This document shows positions 16,143 through 22,745 of a stretch of DNA of 64,000 bases, piece after piece. The position numbers and the translations under genes are program-made. Positions within the stretch are counted from its first letter, which is position 1; every line of letters starts with the position of its first letter. The DNA is taken from positions 1 to 64,000 of the IMG/VR virus record IMGVR_UViG_3300009610_000008; one strand, 5' to 3'. Under the pieces are notes generated by a model, which did not search any database, was not told where the DNA came from, and saw only the letters and a program-made list of their open reading frames with translations. The stretch comes from a virus.

Positions 16143-16648
16143 GTGACAAGCCAGTACCAGCCAAGAAGGCGATGGCCATGTGCCCAGAGTGCAAGGTCAT
16201 CGTCAACATCGTAGTCAAGGAGGGGAACCAGTTGTACCGGGATCACCTCGCCCCCAACGACGTGGACATGTGCAAGGGGTCGTTTGCCATAGTGGGGACG
16301 AATGTAGTAGACCACCCCGTGGAGGCGAAGCGGGTACCAGTAGACTACATCTATCACCAACTCAACTGGGACTTCATCCACGGGATGGCGCAGATTGCAT
16401 CCTATGCCCACGGTAAGTATGGGTCGGTGCAACAGTATGCCGACAGTCGCCTCGCTGGTGAGAAGTCGCCGGTCAACCACATGGCGGCGCACCTCAAGCA
16501 GTACATCACTGGCGAGAAGCATGACCACTTCCAAACCATGGAGGCACACTTACTAGCCATTGCCTACAACGCCATGATGGAATACTACTACTACCAACGT
16601 TATGGACGAGAGGACTACAAACTAAATGTCGATCCAAGGGTTGAATAG
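16139..16648 (+). CDS. DUF5664/MazZ-like dATP/dGTP diphosphohydrolase
   Basis: After a CPEC...C N-terminal knuckle (about 15-46), the protein matches the DUF5664 pattern: HGMAQIASYAHGKYGSVQQYADSR (about 81-104), NHMAAHLKQYITGEKHDHF (about 113-131) and EAHLLAIAYNAMMEYYY. MazZ enzymes of this family hydrolyse dATP/dGTP and in some phages support 2-aminoadenine genomes, but no PurZ is seen in the window. It overlaps neighbours by a few bases on both sides. Confidence 0.6.
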   Translation: MSDKPVPAKKAMAMCPECKVIVNIVVKEGNQLYRDHLAPNDVDMCKGSFAIVGTNVVDHPVEAKRVPVDYIYHQLNWDFIHGMAQIASYAHGKYGSVQQYADSRLAGEKSPVNHMAAHLKQYITGEKHDHFQTMEAHLLAIAYNAMMEYYYYQRYGREDYKLNVDPRVE

Positions 16649-17075
16649 ACCCATAGCCGAGAGGCTGATTGAAACCCCCGCAGGGATAGTGCATATGTAC
16701 ACTGTCGAGAAACCCGACCACAGCCTGGAGGTGACCGCGACACTGAAGGTCAAGGTCACTGTCCATGCCGACGCCCTGCTCATGCACGACAAGATGGGCC
16801 GGGAGTTGGTCAAGGAAGCCGAGGACACCGCAGTGCGGAAGTTAATCTCCACGGTACTCCTCCCCCCGCCGCTGTTGAATATCGTGCGTGAATTGAACGT
16901 CCTGTGTATGGAGTGCCTTGTCACCATGCAGGACACCCCACACCTGGAGTATCTCAAGCTCAAGCGCATGGAACTGACCGACCAGTTGGCCAAGATCCAG
17001 GCCATCGTGCGCCAACCATACCTGGAAGGAACCTATAACCATGGCGACCCTGGAACTACCGACGATCAGGGTTGA
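16626..17075 (+). CDS. Hypothetical protein, 149 aa
   Basis: The N-terminal half is beta-rich (IVHMYTVEKPDHSLEVTATLKVKV), the C-terminal half helical with LEYLKLKRMELTDQLAKIQAI resembling a short coiled coil. No family is recognised. It overlaps the previous gene by 23 bases and the next by 35, so the cluster is compact and probably co-translated. Confidence 0.6.
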   Translation: MSIQGLNRPIAERLIETPAGIVHMYTVEKPDHSLEVTATLKVKVTVHADALLMHDKMGRELVKEAEDTAVRKLISTVLLPPPLLNIVRELNVLCMECLVTMQDTPHLEYLKLKRMELTDQLAKIQAIVRQPYLEGTYNHGDPGTTDDQG

Positions 17076-17850
17076 TATGCGTGAGGGTAGTAAGACGCTG
17101 GTGCCACTGCTGGAGAATACGTGCAATGTCATCAAGGTGCCTCAGCTACCGGCGGGGGATTTTATGTGGAGGTCTCGTCTCCGTGATGGATCAACTGTCA
17201 AGACCCTCTGTGAGTACAAGACCTTCAGTGATTTCCTTACCAGCAAACGTGACGGTCGCCTACTCGAACAGGTCGTCAACATGTTGGAATATGGGGATCG
17301 CAACATCCTCCTCATCGAAGGGGACTGGGGACTTGGACCCAAGGGTCTAGCGGTGGTACGAGGTAAGCCATGGACAAAACCAGGGGCGAGGTTCACCGCC
17401 GAGGGGAGGTATCAAGTACCACTCACCGGCACGGCCCGGTCACCATCATTCGCTGAACTGTCCGGTTTCCTCTGGGAGTTGCAGTACGTTGCCAACTTCC
17501 AAATCTGGCGGTCAATGACAAAGGATGAGTCGGCAGCATTGGTATCACAAGCCTGCCGCCTCGAATGGAAGCCCTGGGATAGTCACGATGCACTGGGGGT
17601 GGGTGGTGTAGTGGGGGCAAGGGTTGAGAAGTCCACGCCCAGTGGTGGTCCGCGGTTTATAACTCCAGGTAAGTGTTGGCGGATGGCCGCACAAATAGAT
17701 GGCCTTGGTGCATTGGCGTCCTATACTCAGCATGGATTTGATACGCCATACGAGATGGTAACAGCTAGTGTCGAGTCATGGGAGGCAGTGTTACCCCCCA
17801 AGCAGAAGTGGAGAGCACGAGACATCCACAAGTGGTTGAGAGAAAGGTAA
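17041..17850 (+). CDS. ERCC4/XPF-type nuclease
   Basis: This 269-residue protein has the ERCC4 signature: IRVDMREGSKTLVPLL (about 9-24), LPAGDFMW (about 36-43), and CEYKTFSDFLTSKRDGRLLEQVVNM (about 57-81), equivalent to the GDx(n)ERKx3D metal motif with Tyr in place of Arg. A C-terminal segment with two turns (AAQIDGLGALASY) suggests helix-hairpin-helix DNA binding. It would cleave branched DNA such as flaps or Holliday junctions and belongs with the recombination set. Confidence 0.75.
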   Translation: MATLELPTIRVDMREGSKTLVPLLENTCNVIKVPQLPAGDFMWRSRLRDGSTVKTLCEYKTFSDFLTSKRDGRLLEQVVNMLEYGDRNILLIEGDWGLGPKGLAVVRGKPWTKPGARFTAEGRYQVPLTGTARSPSFAELSGFLWELQYVANFQIWRSMTKDESAALVSQACRLEWKPWDSHDALGVGGVVGARVEKSTPSGGPRFITPGKCWRMAAQIDGLGALASYTQHGFDTPYEMVTASVESWEAVLPPKQKWRARDIHKWLRER

Positions 17851-17854
17851 AGGA

Positions 17855-17872
17855 GTCCCCGTAGGGGCGACA
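17855..17872 (+). other. Short GTCCCC hairpin in gap
   Basis: GTCCCC followed by GTA and GGGG(CG)AC forms a small hairpin like those at 7907, 13334 and 53552, here with a two-base bulge, directly before the GGAGAATAAC ribosome-binding site of the next gene. Confidence 0.35.
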
Positions 17873-17886
17873 GGAGAATAACAACT

Positions 17887-18336
17887 ATGGCAACCGCATT
17901 GTCAGTGGTTCGGCAATTCTATCCCAATGTCAGGACCATAAGTGATGGGTCCAGGGACATTGAGATCAACGTAGGCGACAAGGATATAGCCAATGCCCAA
18001 CGGCGCAAGCACCCCACCTGTGCATTGGCAGTGGCCTGTAAACGTGAGTACCAAGTCAAGGGCATCATTGTCGCCCTAAGCGTGGCATACCTCATCACCA
18101 AGGATGACGAGGCCATACGGTACATGGTCCCGCAAAGTGCTCGTAACGAGATCATCATCTACGACCGCAACGGCGAATTCGCCCCTGGTGTCTACCACTT
18201 CCTCAAACCAGACAGCCACCACAAGCTGGGGGCGAGGGCACCACGGACTAACCCTAACAAGGGCAAAAATGGCAAGTCTAAGGGGCGGTACCGTCACCTG
18301 ACCGAGAATGTGCGATCATTGCACACCCCCAGTTAG
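17887..18336 (+). CDS. Basic hypothetical protein, 149 aa
   Basis: The C-terminal 40 residues are strongly basic (KGKNGKSKGRYRH), suggesting nucleic-acid binding, behind an alpha/beta N-terminal part. No family is recognised. The start follows GGAGAATAACAACT. The stop TAG is the first half of a perfect palindrome (18332-18344), which in turn abuts the next gene's AAAGGAG. Confidence 0.6.
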   Translation: MATALSVVRQFYPNVRTISDGSRDIEINVGDKDIANAQRRKHPTCALAVACKREYQVKGIIVALSVAYLITKDDEAIRYMVPQSARNEIIIYDRNGEFAPGVYHFLKPDSHHKLGARAPRTNPNKGKNGKSKGRYRHLTENVRSLHTPS

Positions 18337-18344
18337 TGACTAAC
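18332..18344. repeat. GTTAGTSACTAAC palindrome
   Basis: Perfect copy supplying the stop of the 17887 gene and abutting the next RBS. Confidence 0.85.
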
Positions 18345-18360
18345 AAAGGAGTACAGAACT

Positions 18361-18738
18361 ATGAGAACGACATCGACATTGGTTACCGCACATGGTAGAT
18401 GGCTTGAAGTGATGGTCAACGCCCGTCGCCTGTTAAGTAAACCCGGCAAGTGGTCCCGCACCACCCACAACCTCAACAACCGTGGCCTCCCCTGTGTCGT
18501 CACAGAGGCGCAACGCTATAGTCTCATTGGCGCACTCGAATGGGGCCTGGATGATCCCAATGAGTTATACGCAGTATGCGCCTACATGTGTCGCATCCTG
18601 GGGATGAAGGGTAATCTCCACGACTGGCACCGCCGCCTGGAGGAAGCTGGTGAGATGGTGGTATTGGCAGACGTACTGGCACTGCTGGACAAGGCCATCA
18701 AGGCGACAGAGAAAGTGATGGTGACATCTAATGCCTAG
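18361..18738 (+). CDS. DUF6197-like protein
   Basis: The 125-residue protein matches the pattern I associate with DUF6197: an N-terminal helix (LEVMVNARRLLSKPGKW), a central TEAQRYSLIGALEWGL and a C-terminal EMVVLADVLALLDKAIK helix. The family is common in phages and actinobacteria, with unknown function. RBS AAAGGAG at standard spacing. Confidence 0.5.
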   Translation: MRTTSTLVTAHGRWLEVMVNARRLLSKPGKWSRTTHNLNNRGLPCVVTEAQRYSLIGALEWGLDDPNELYAVCAYMCRILGMKGNLHDWHRRLEEAGEMVVLADVLALLDKAIKATEKVMVTSNA

Positions 18739-18916
18739 AAAATACAACCCGGTCCCCGGCCTGGACCCGGCCCCCGGTGATGGGGACTGGGTGGATTGGT
18801 TGAATGGAGTAGTGGCGATTGTTATTAGCATGGGTACTCTACTCATACTCGCGGGAATACTGTTGACCACCGTTGGCTGGGTATGGAGAACGCTGGTGGT
18901 GGCCAATGTCCAATAA
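18731..18916 (+). CDS. Single-span membrane protein, 61 aa
   Basis: The Pro-rich N-terminus (about 1-20) is followed by one long hydrophobic segment, VVAIVISMGTLLILAGILLT (about 27-46). It overlaps the previous gene by 8 bases and the next one by 11, so the two small membrane proteins are probably made together. Candidates include holin/antiholin or superinfection-exclusion proteins; nothing in the sequence decides. Confidence 0.6.
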   Translation: MPRKYNPVPGLDPAPGDGDWVDWLNGVVAIVISMGTLLILAGILLTTVGWVWRTLVVANVQ

Positions 18917-19058
18917 CGGTAACAGTCTGTGGCACACCTGGTTACGCGGTCTCGCCGACATCATCATCCATCTCATGTGGATCATCGCCCTAACCACCTA
19001 TCTAATGCCCCTACTCTGGGAGGTACATAAAGTGGTCAACGTCCAGGGGGCACGGTGA
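18906..19058 (+). CDS. Single-span membrane protein, 50 aa
   Basis: The protein has one hydrophobic segment, IIIHLMWIIALTTYLMPLLW (about 19-38), with a charged C-terminus. It overlaps the preceding membrane-protein gene and lies 3 bases before the glycosylase-exonuclease gene. The paired arrangement suggests a two-component membrane function. Confidence 0.55.
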   Translation: MSNNGNSLWHTWLRGLADIIIHLMWIIALTTYLMPLLWEVHKVVNVQGAR

Positions 19059-19061
19059 ACC

Positions 19062-20531
19062 ATGGCAGTAGACTTTTGGCCGTATTTGACACGCGGTGTC
19101 GGTGGTAGGTGTAACCAGTGCATCTCCCGTCTCGACCACACCCAGGTGTCGCATGTCGTACCCCCATGTGGGCCAAGTGATGCTGAAGTAATATGCATTG
19201 GTGAGGCCCCCGGCGGACAGGAACGTGATGAGCCATTCCAAGGCAATGCCGGGATGGAGTTGGACAACCACTACCTGCCACTGGCTAAGTTGGATCGCAG
19301 TGAGGTGTACATCACCAACGTCTGTAAGTGCCGCCCACCGTCGAACCGCACCCCCAATGCCAGGGAGATCGACGCATGTAGCAGGCACTTCCTGGCACGG
19401 GAGTTGGACAGACTGTCACCACGGCTTGTTGTACTGATGGGCGGTACAGCCAGTTCAATCATTGATGGCGACCCAATAGACCTGGAGAGTGATCATGGAC
19501 GATTGTATAGAGGTACGATACTGGGTCGGGGACCCTACGACATCTTCACCACATATCATCCGGCGCTGGGCCTCCACATCCCAGTACACATCGGCAACAT
19601 CGAAGACGACTTTCGCAGTATCGAGTCGTTCCTCAGGGGGAGGTACACGGAGCCGGTTGACGAATGGGAAGGTGAGGAAGAGTATGTCTACTGGCATGAG
19701 TGGGGCAAGCAGCTATATCCATCGCGCCCAGTATTCATAGACAGCGAGAGTGAGTATGGACAATTGTACTCATGGCAGTGTACACAGTTACCAGGCATGG
19801 GGGTGATGGCTAAGGAGTATGGGGCAACGTCGCATGAGATAGATGATATGAGACGGCACCTGCAACACATTGTCAATACATGTACCACACTGGTGATGCA
19901 GAACGCCATCGTGGAAGTGGCGGCCTTTCGACAGTTGGGTATCCACGTCGACTGGGCCAAGGTGATTGACACCATGCAGATTGCGTATCGCCGGGGGATG
20001 CCCCAAGGGTTGAAGCCATTGGCACGTCGCCACTGTGGCATGAAGATGCAAAGTTACCTGGAGGTGACGAATAGAGCTAGTAAACGTAAAGTACAACAGT
20101 GGATTGTGGATGTTGTCGACCATCTCCCCGACTTAGTCACTAACCGCATTAGTGAGAAGACCGGCAAGTATCTCAAACCCAAACGTTCATCCAACCCAAT
20201 GGTCGCGGTACTGGATGGGATGTTGCGATCCATGACCACCAATCCCAAATATGATCCGTGGAAACGCTGGAGGGAACATCGCGAGGAGTTACCCAGTGCC
20301 GCCACCCCAGCGGCGATTGAGACGAAACGTAAGCAGTGGTATTGGCGGGAGTGGCTACTAGACCATGTTGGCAGTGATATGCCACAGCGGGGGTTACGTC
20401 ACGTGGAGCCATCCATTGCCAAGTGGTATGCGGTACGTGACGCCGATGCCACCTGCCGGGTGTACTATACGATTGGCAAAGACCTGGATAGTCTATGGAA
20501 AGTGAGAGAGTATGACTGGAACAACCGATAG
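19062..20531 (+). CDS. Family-4-type uracil-DNA glycosylase fused to 3'-5' exonuclease
   Basis: The N-terminal ~190 residues carry a family 4 UDG pattern: CNQC (17-20), VICIGEAPGGQERDEPFQG (about 43-61), TNVCKCRPPSNRTPNAREID and a fourth Cys, plausible Fe-S ligands, then YHPAL. From about 220 on it looks like the DnaQ-type exonuclease of PolA: FIDSES (DxE), LVMQNAIVEVAAF, VIDTMQIAYR and a final YAVRDADAT matching YxxxD. No polymerase domain follows; that is a separate gene at 22746. The SPO1 polymerase has a UDG-like domain fused to PolA, so this looks like a split version. Confidence 0.75.
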   Translation: MAVDFWPYLTRGVGGRCNQCISRLDHTQVSHVVPPCGPSDAEVICIGEAPGGQERDEPFQGNAGMELDNHYLPLAKLDRSEVYITNVCKCRPPSNRTPNAREIDACSRHFLARELDRLSPRLVVLMGGTASSIIDGDPIDLESDHGRLYRGTILGRGPYDIFTTYHPALGLHIPVHIGNIEDDFRSIESFLRGRYTEPVDEWEGEEEYVYWHEWGKQLYPSRPVFIDSESEYGQLYSWQCTQLPGMGVMAKEYGATSHEIDDMRRHLQHIVNTCTTLVMQNAIVEVAAFRQLGIHVDWAKVIDTMQIAYRRGMPQGLKPLARRHCGMKMQSYLEVTNRASKRKVQQWIVDVVDHLPDLVTNRISEKTGKYLKPKRSSNPMVAVLDGMLRSMTTNPKYDPWKRWREHREELPSAATPAAIETKRKQWYWREWLLDHVGSDMPQRGLRHVEPSIAKWYAVRDADATCRVYYTIGKDLDSLWKVREYDWNNR

Positions 20532-20790
20532 AGTAATCACGATGGAGGACCTCAACGTCGCCTCCATCAACCGCAAGGGCTTGGCACATGCCACCTACAT
20601 GAAGGTAGACGTGCAACTGGAGGTGTACCTGTTGAGTATCCTGAAGAGGATGGTGGACACCAGGGATAAGACTGACCTGTTTGCCATCCTCCACACGGTG
20701 ATCGAGATTGCCATCCAAGCTGGCATTGACAGTGAGCGTAAACAGGTACATGACGCCATTGCCAAGGCCAGCGATGCTGTGGTAGACTAG
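20512..20790 (+). CDS. Helical hypothetical protein, 92 aa
   Basis: This alpha-helical protein (LEVYLLSILKRMVDTRDK, then LFAILHTVIEIAIQAGI) overlaps the fusion gene by 20 bases. ATG 20512 follows GAGAG closely; ATG 20542 behind CACG is a weaker alternative. No family is recognised; the pairing with the exonuclease gene suggests a replication accessory role, which is inference. Confidence 0.55.
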   Translation: MTGTTDRVITMEDLNVASINRKGLAHATYMKVDVQLEVYLLSILKRMVDTRDKTDLFAILHTVIEIAIQAGIDSERKQVHDAIAKASDAVVD

Positions 20791-20829
20791 TACAGTTAAG
20801 TAGTTGATTCTAAAGGAGAACTAATCACA

Positions 20830-21312
20830 ATGAGAAAAGATACAATAGGCAAACCATTCATCACCCCTACCCCCGTGCGTTCCCTGGAGGAGCTGGCTAA
20901 ACCCAAGGTGGAACTAGCCACTGCTGGCGAGATGGAGAGTTTGATACGCGAAAGACAAGGCTACAAGGCCCAGGAGAAGGTGGCCCTCAACCTCATCGCC
21001 AAAATCAACCCTGTCATCTACTCGCACATGGCCCGGATGGAAGATGGTGTACAAATCCTGGTAGCCGACAGCCGTCTCCCCGAGGGCAAGGTATGGAAGG
21101 CGGTACTGGGGGGTGCGACACGTACCACTGTCAACCTGCCAGCCCTCAAAATGTCAATGCTCGCCCATGGGATACAACCTGCCAAGATCGACACCATTCT
21201 CAACTACGAGGTGCAGGTCGTGGACGAGGAGACCGGGAAGTTGACCCTGACTCAAGTGGTTAAGACGTCTACTAGTGATAGTGTCAACATCCGCATGGTC
21301 AACGCCGGTTAG
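20830..21312 (+). CDS. Hypothetical protein, 160 aa
   Basis: The sequence has a helical first half (MESLIRERQGYKAQEKVALNL) and a beta-rich second half (VQILVADSRLPEGKVWKAVL). No catalytic motif or family is recognised. The start motif AAAGGAGAACTAATCACA is a variant of the GGAGAACCAATCAC box, indicating high translation. The stop TAG is in a diverged palindrome (21308-21320) that also holds the next gene's ATG. Confidence 0.6.
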   Translation: MRKDTIGKPFITPTPVRSLEELAKPKVELATAGEMESLIRERQGYKAQEKVALNLIAKINPVIYSHMARMEDGVQILVADSRLPEGKVWKAVLGGATRTTVNLPALKMSMLAHGIQPAKIDTILNYEVQVVDEETGKLTLTQVVKTSTSDSVNIRMVNAG

Positions 21313-21317
21313 TCACT

Positions 21318-21488
21318 ATGAAGGCAACCGAACTGATCGACAGGCTAAAGCGTCTTGTAGATACCTACGGGGACCAGCCCCTACGGGTAAACACCGAGGA
21401 TGGTTACGCCCAGGTACAGGACGTGGCGCTAACCACTGATGACGACTACGCCTTCTACGGCTTCCAGATAGAAGTAGGCGGTCGTTAG
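21318..21488 (+). CDS. Small hypothetical protein, 56 aa
   Basis: This reading frame (MKATELIDRLKRLVDTYGDQ, then a beta-strand-rich half ending FQIEVGGR) has typical composition of a short phage protein: an N-terminal amphipathic helix followed by strands. It begins 5 bases after the previous stop, with the ATG inside a diverged palindrome, and its stop TAG is in a perfect palindrome. No Shine-Dalgarno is visible, so re-initiation is likely. Confidence 0.55.
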   Translation: MKATELIDRLKRLVDTYGDQPLRVNTEDGYAQVQDVALTTDDDYAFYGFQIEVGGR

Positions 21489-21496
21489 TCACTAAC
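21484..21496. repeat. GTTAGTSACTAAC palindrome
   Basis: Perfect copy supplying the stop of the 21318 gene. Confidence 0.85.
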
Positions 21497-21500
21497 AATT

Positions 21501-21584
21501 CGCTGGATGTCGCGCCCACCTGTGGGCCTTACGCCAGCGCGGGGGCGGTGAGATAAGCCATGTTAAGGGTGGCCGCCGTCCCCA
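21501..21584 (+). other. Structured leader, two stem-loops
   Basis: CGCTGG (21501-21506)/CCAGCG (21534-21539) encloses a GCCCA/TGGGC hairpin, and GGCGG (21544-21548)/CCGCC (21573-21577), with flanking G and C runs, forms a second one. Both lie between the palindrome at 21484 and the ribosome-binding site of the next gene. Confidence 0.45.
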
Positions 21585-21606
21585 ACTATTACCAAGGAGA
21601 ACAACC

Positions 21607-21885
21607 ATGATGAGCAAAACGTGGTCTGGCACGGAAGACATGGACGATGATTTGAATGGAGAACCAATCATGAACGACGAAGAGATATTGAACCGTATGC
21701 GCGAGGCCATCGCCTGCCTGGAGGAAGCCACCTTCGCCATACCCATTGAGGACCGGCAACAGTCTAAGTTGCGTAACCGCATCCAGGACGCCTACTGCCG
21801 GTTGGTGGAGGCACGCGAGGAGATGAGTGTACGTATTACAGTACAGGACAACGCCCGTAAGGCCATCGAAAGGATGTCACGATGA
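21607..21885 (+). CDS. Hypothetical helical protein with two in-frame starts
   Basis: The long form has 92 residues and starts behind AAGGAGAACAACC; an ATG 63 bases later (21670) is in frame and preceded exactly by the genome's best start motif, GGAGAACCAATC, giving a 71-residue form. Both could be made. The common part is helical and acidic (NDEEILNRMREAIACLEEATF). It overlaps the macro-domain gene by 4 bases (ATGATGA). Family unknown. Confidence 0.65.
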   Translation: MMSKTWSGTEDMDDDLNGEPIMNDEEILNRMREAIACLEEATFAIPIEDRQQSKLRNRIQDAYCRLVEAREEMSVRITVQDNARKAIERMSR

Positions 21886-22448
21886 TGACCCCCGCAGAAC
21901 GCGCACATCTAGCTCAGGTTGCCGCCTATGGGGTGAAGCCCACCAATGCCCTGTTCCCTGTGATAGGGGACATGTTCAACGCCCACTGGGAGAGATGTGA
22001 TGCACTGTTAGTCACTACCAACGCCCACAAACGCACCGACCACTCTATCGTCATGGGCCGGGGTGCGGCGAAACAACTGGCCCTGATGGTCGATGGCATA
22101 GACGTGGACTTTGGTAGACAGATTGACCACCTCAAACCCTATGGCATAGTGTGGAGTAAGTTCGAGATCGAGGACGGCGACTGGGTTGTCCCCAACATCG
22201 GCGCATTCCAGGTCAAACGTTCCTTCAAGGACAAGGCCAGCATTGATTTGATCGAGCGTAGTTGTGTCATGCTCGACAAGTGGTGCCGCCAACATCCACG
22301 TGCGAAGGTGCGGTTAAACTACCCAGGTATTGGCAACGGTGGCCTCAGTGAGGATGAGGTGAGACCAATACTTGAGGAGTGCCTGAACATGCGACAGGTA
22401 TCAATCTGGAAATGTCCCGTAGTGGACGAGGTGGTGGTTGGTGACTAA
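21882..22448 (+). CDS. Macro-domain-like ADP-ribose-binding protein
   Basis: This 188-residue protein matches the phage macro-domain pattern: CDALLVTTNAHK (about 39-50, ligand-loop Asn), SIVMGRGAAKQ (about 57-67) and LNYPGIGNGGLSEDEV (about 146-161) forming the glycine-rich phosphate-binding loop. Macro domains bind or hydrolyse ADP-ribose derivatives, so it may counter NAD-based defence or host ADP-ribosylation. The exact activity cannot be read from the sequence. The end overlaps a one-mismatch palindrome. Confidence 0.65.
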   Translation: MMTPAERAHLAQVAAYGVKPTNALFPVIGDMFNAHWERCDALLVTTNAHKRTDHSIVMGRGAAKQLALMVDGIDVDFGRQIDHLKPYGIVWSKFEIEDGDWVVPNIGAFQVKRSFKDKASIDLIERSCVMLDKWCRQHPRAKVRLNYPGIGNGGLSEDEVRPILEECLNMRQVSIWKCPVVDEVVVGD

Positions 22449-22536
22449 CCACTGTGACCCGTGCTTTCTACTGGGGCTTGGCATAGGCATATTGCTCGTC
22501 CACTGGTGGCATTACTGGCATAGAGACAAGAGGTAA
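22441..22536 (+). CDS. Possible 31-residue membrane microprotein
   Basis: A GTG within the palindrome (GTGACTAAC gives Met-Thr-Asn) opens a short frame with one hydrophobic stretch, CFLLGLGIGILLVHWWHYW, and a basic end (HRDKR). It overlaps the macro-domain stop by 8 bases and fills the gap before the next gene exactly. There is no Shine-Dalgarno other than the macro gene's own end, so it is tentative. Confidence 0.35.
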   Translation: MTNHCDPCFLLGLGIGILLVHWWHYWHRDKR

Positions 22537-22542
22537 CCATCC

Positions 22543-22737
22543 ATGCCCATTAAGCGATTCATGCTGTTCGCCTACGACGCCTTCTACCCCAGCGGCGGGT
22601 GGAGTGACTTCCGTGGGTCATTCAATACTCTCGACGAGGCTGTCGCCGCCTGGGTGGCACTACACCGGGAACGCCTGCTCGACTACTACCAGATTGTTGA
22701 CCTGCACACTGGTGAGGAGATTGAGGTTAGGGGTTAG
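22543..22737 (+). CDS. Hypothetical protein, 64 aa
   Basis: This short protein (MPIKRFMLFAYDAFYPSGGW) is aromatic-rich and carries a helix EAVAAWVALHRERLLDY. It may be a small phage protein of the type that follows YDxFYPSGGWxDF, seen commonly but not characterised. RBS AAGAGGTAACC is present. Its stop TAG is the beginning of a perfect palindrome. Confidence 0.6.
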   Translation: MPIKRFMLFAYDAFYPSGGWSDFRGSFNTLDEAVAAWVALHRERLLDYYQIVDLHTGEEIEVRG

Positions 22738-22745
22738 TGACTAAC
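22733..22745. repeat. GTTAGTSACTAAC palindrome
   Basis: Perfect copy between the stop of the 22543 gene and the polymerase ATG. Confidence 0.85.

Noticed and set aside
16139-16648. A complete 2-aminoadenine (Z-genome) pathway
   Set aside because: Only the MazZ-like component is visible; PurZ and DatZ are not found here.
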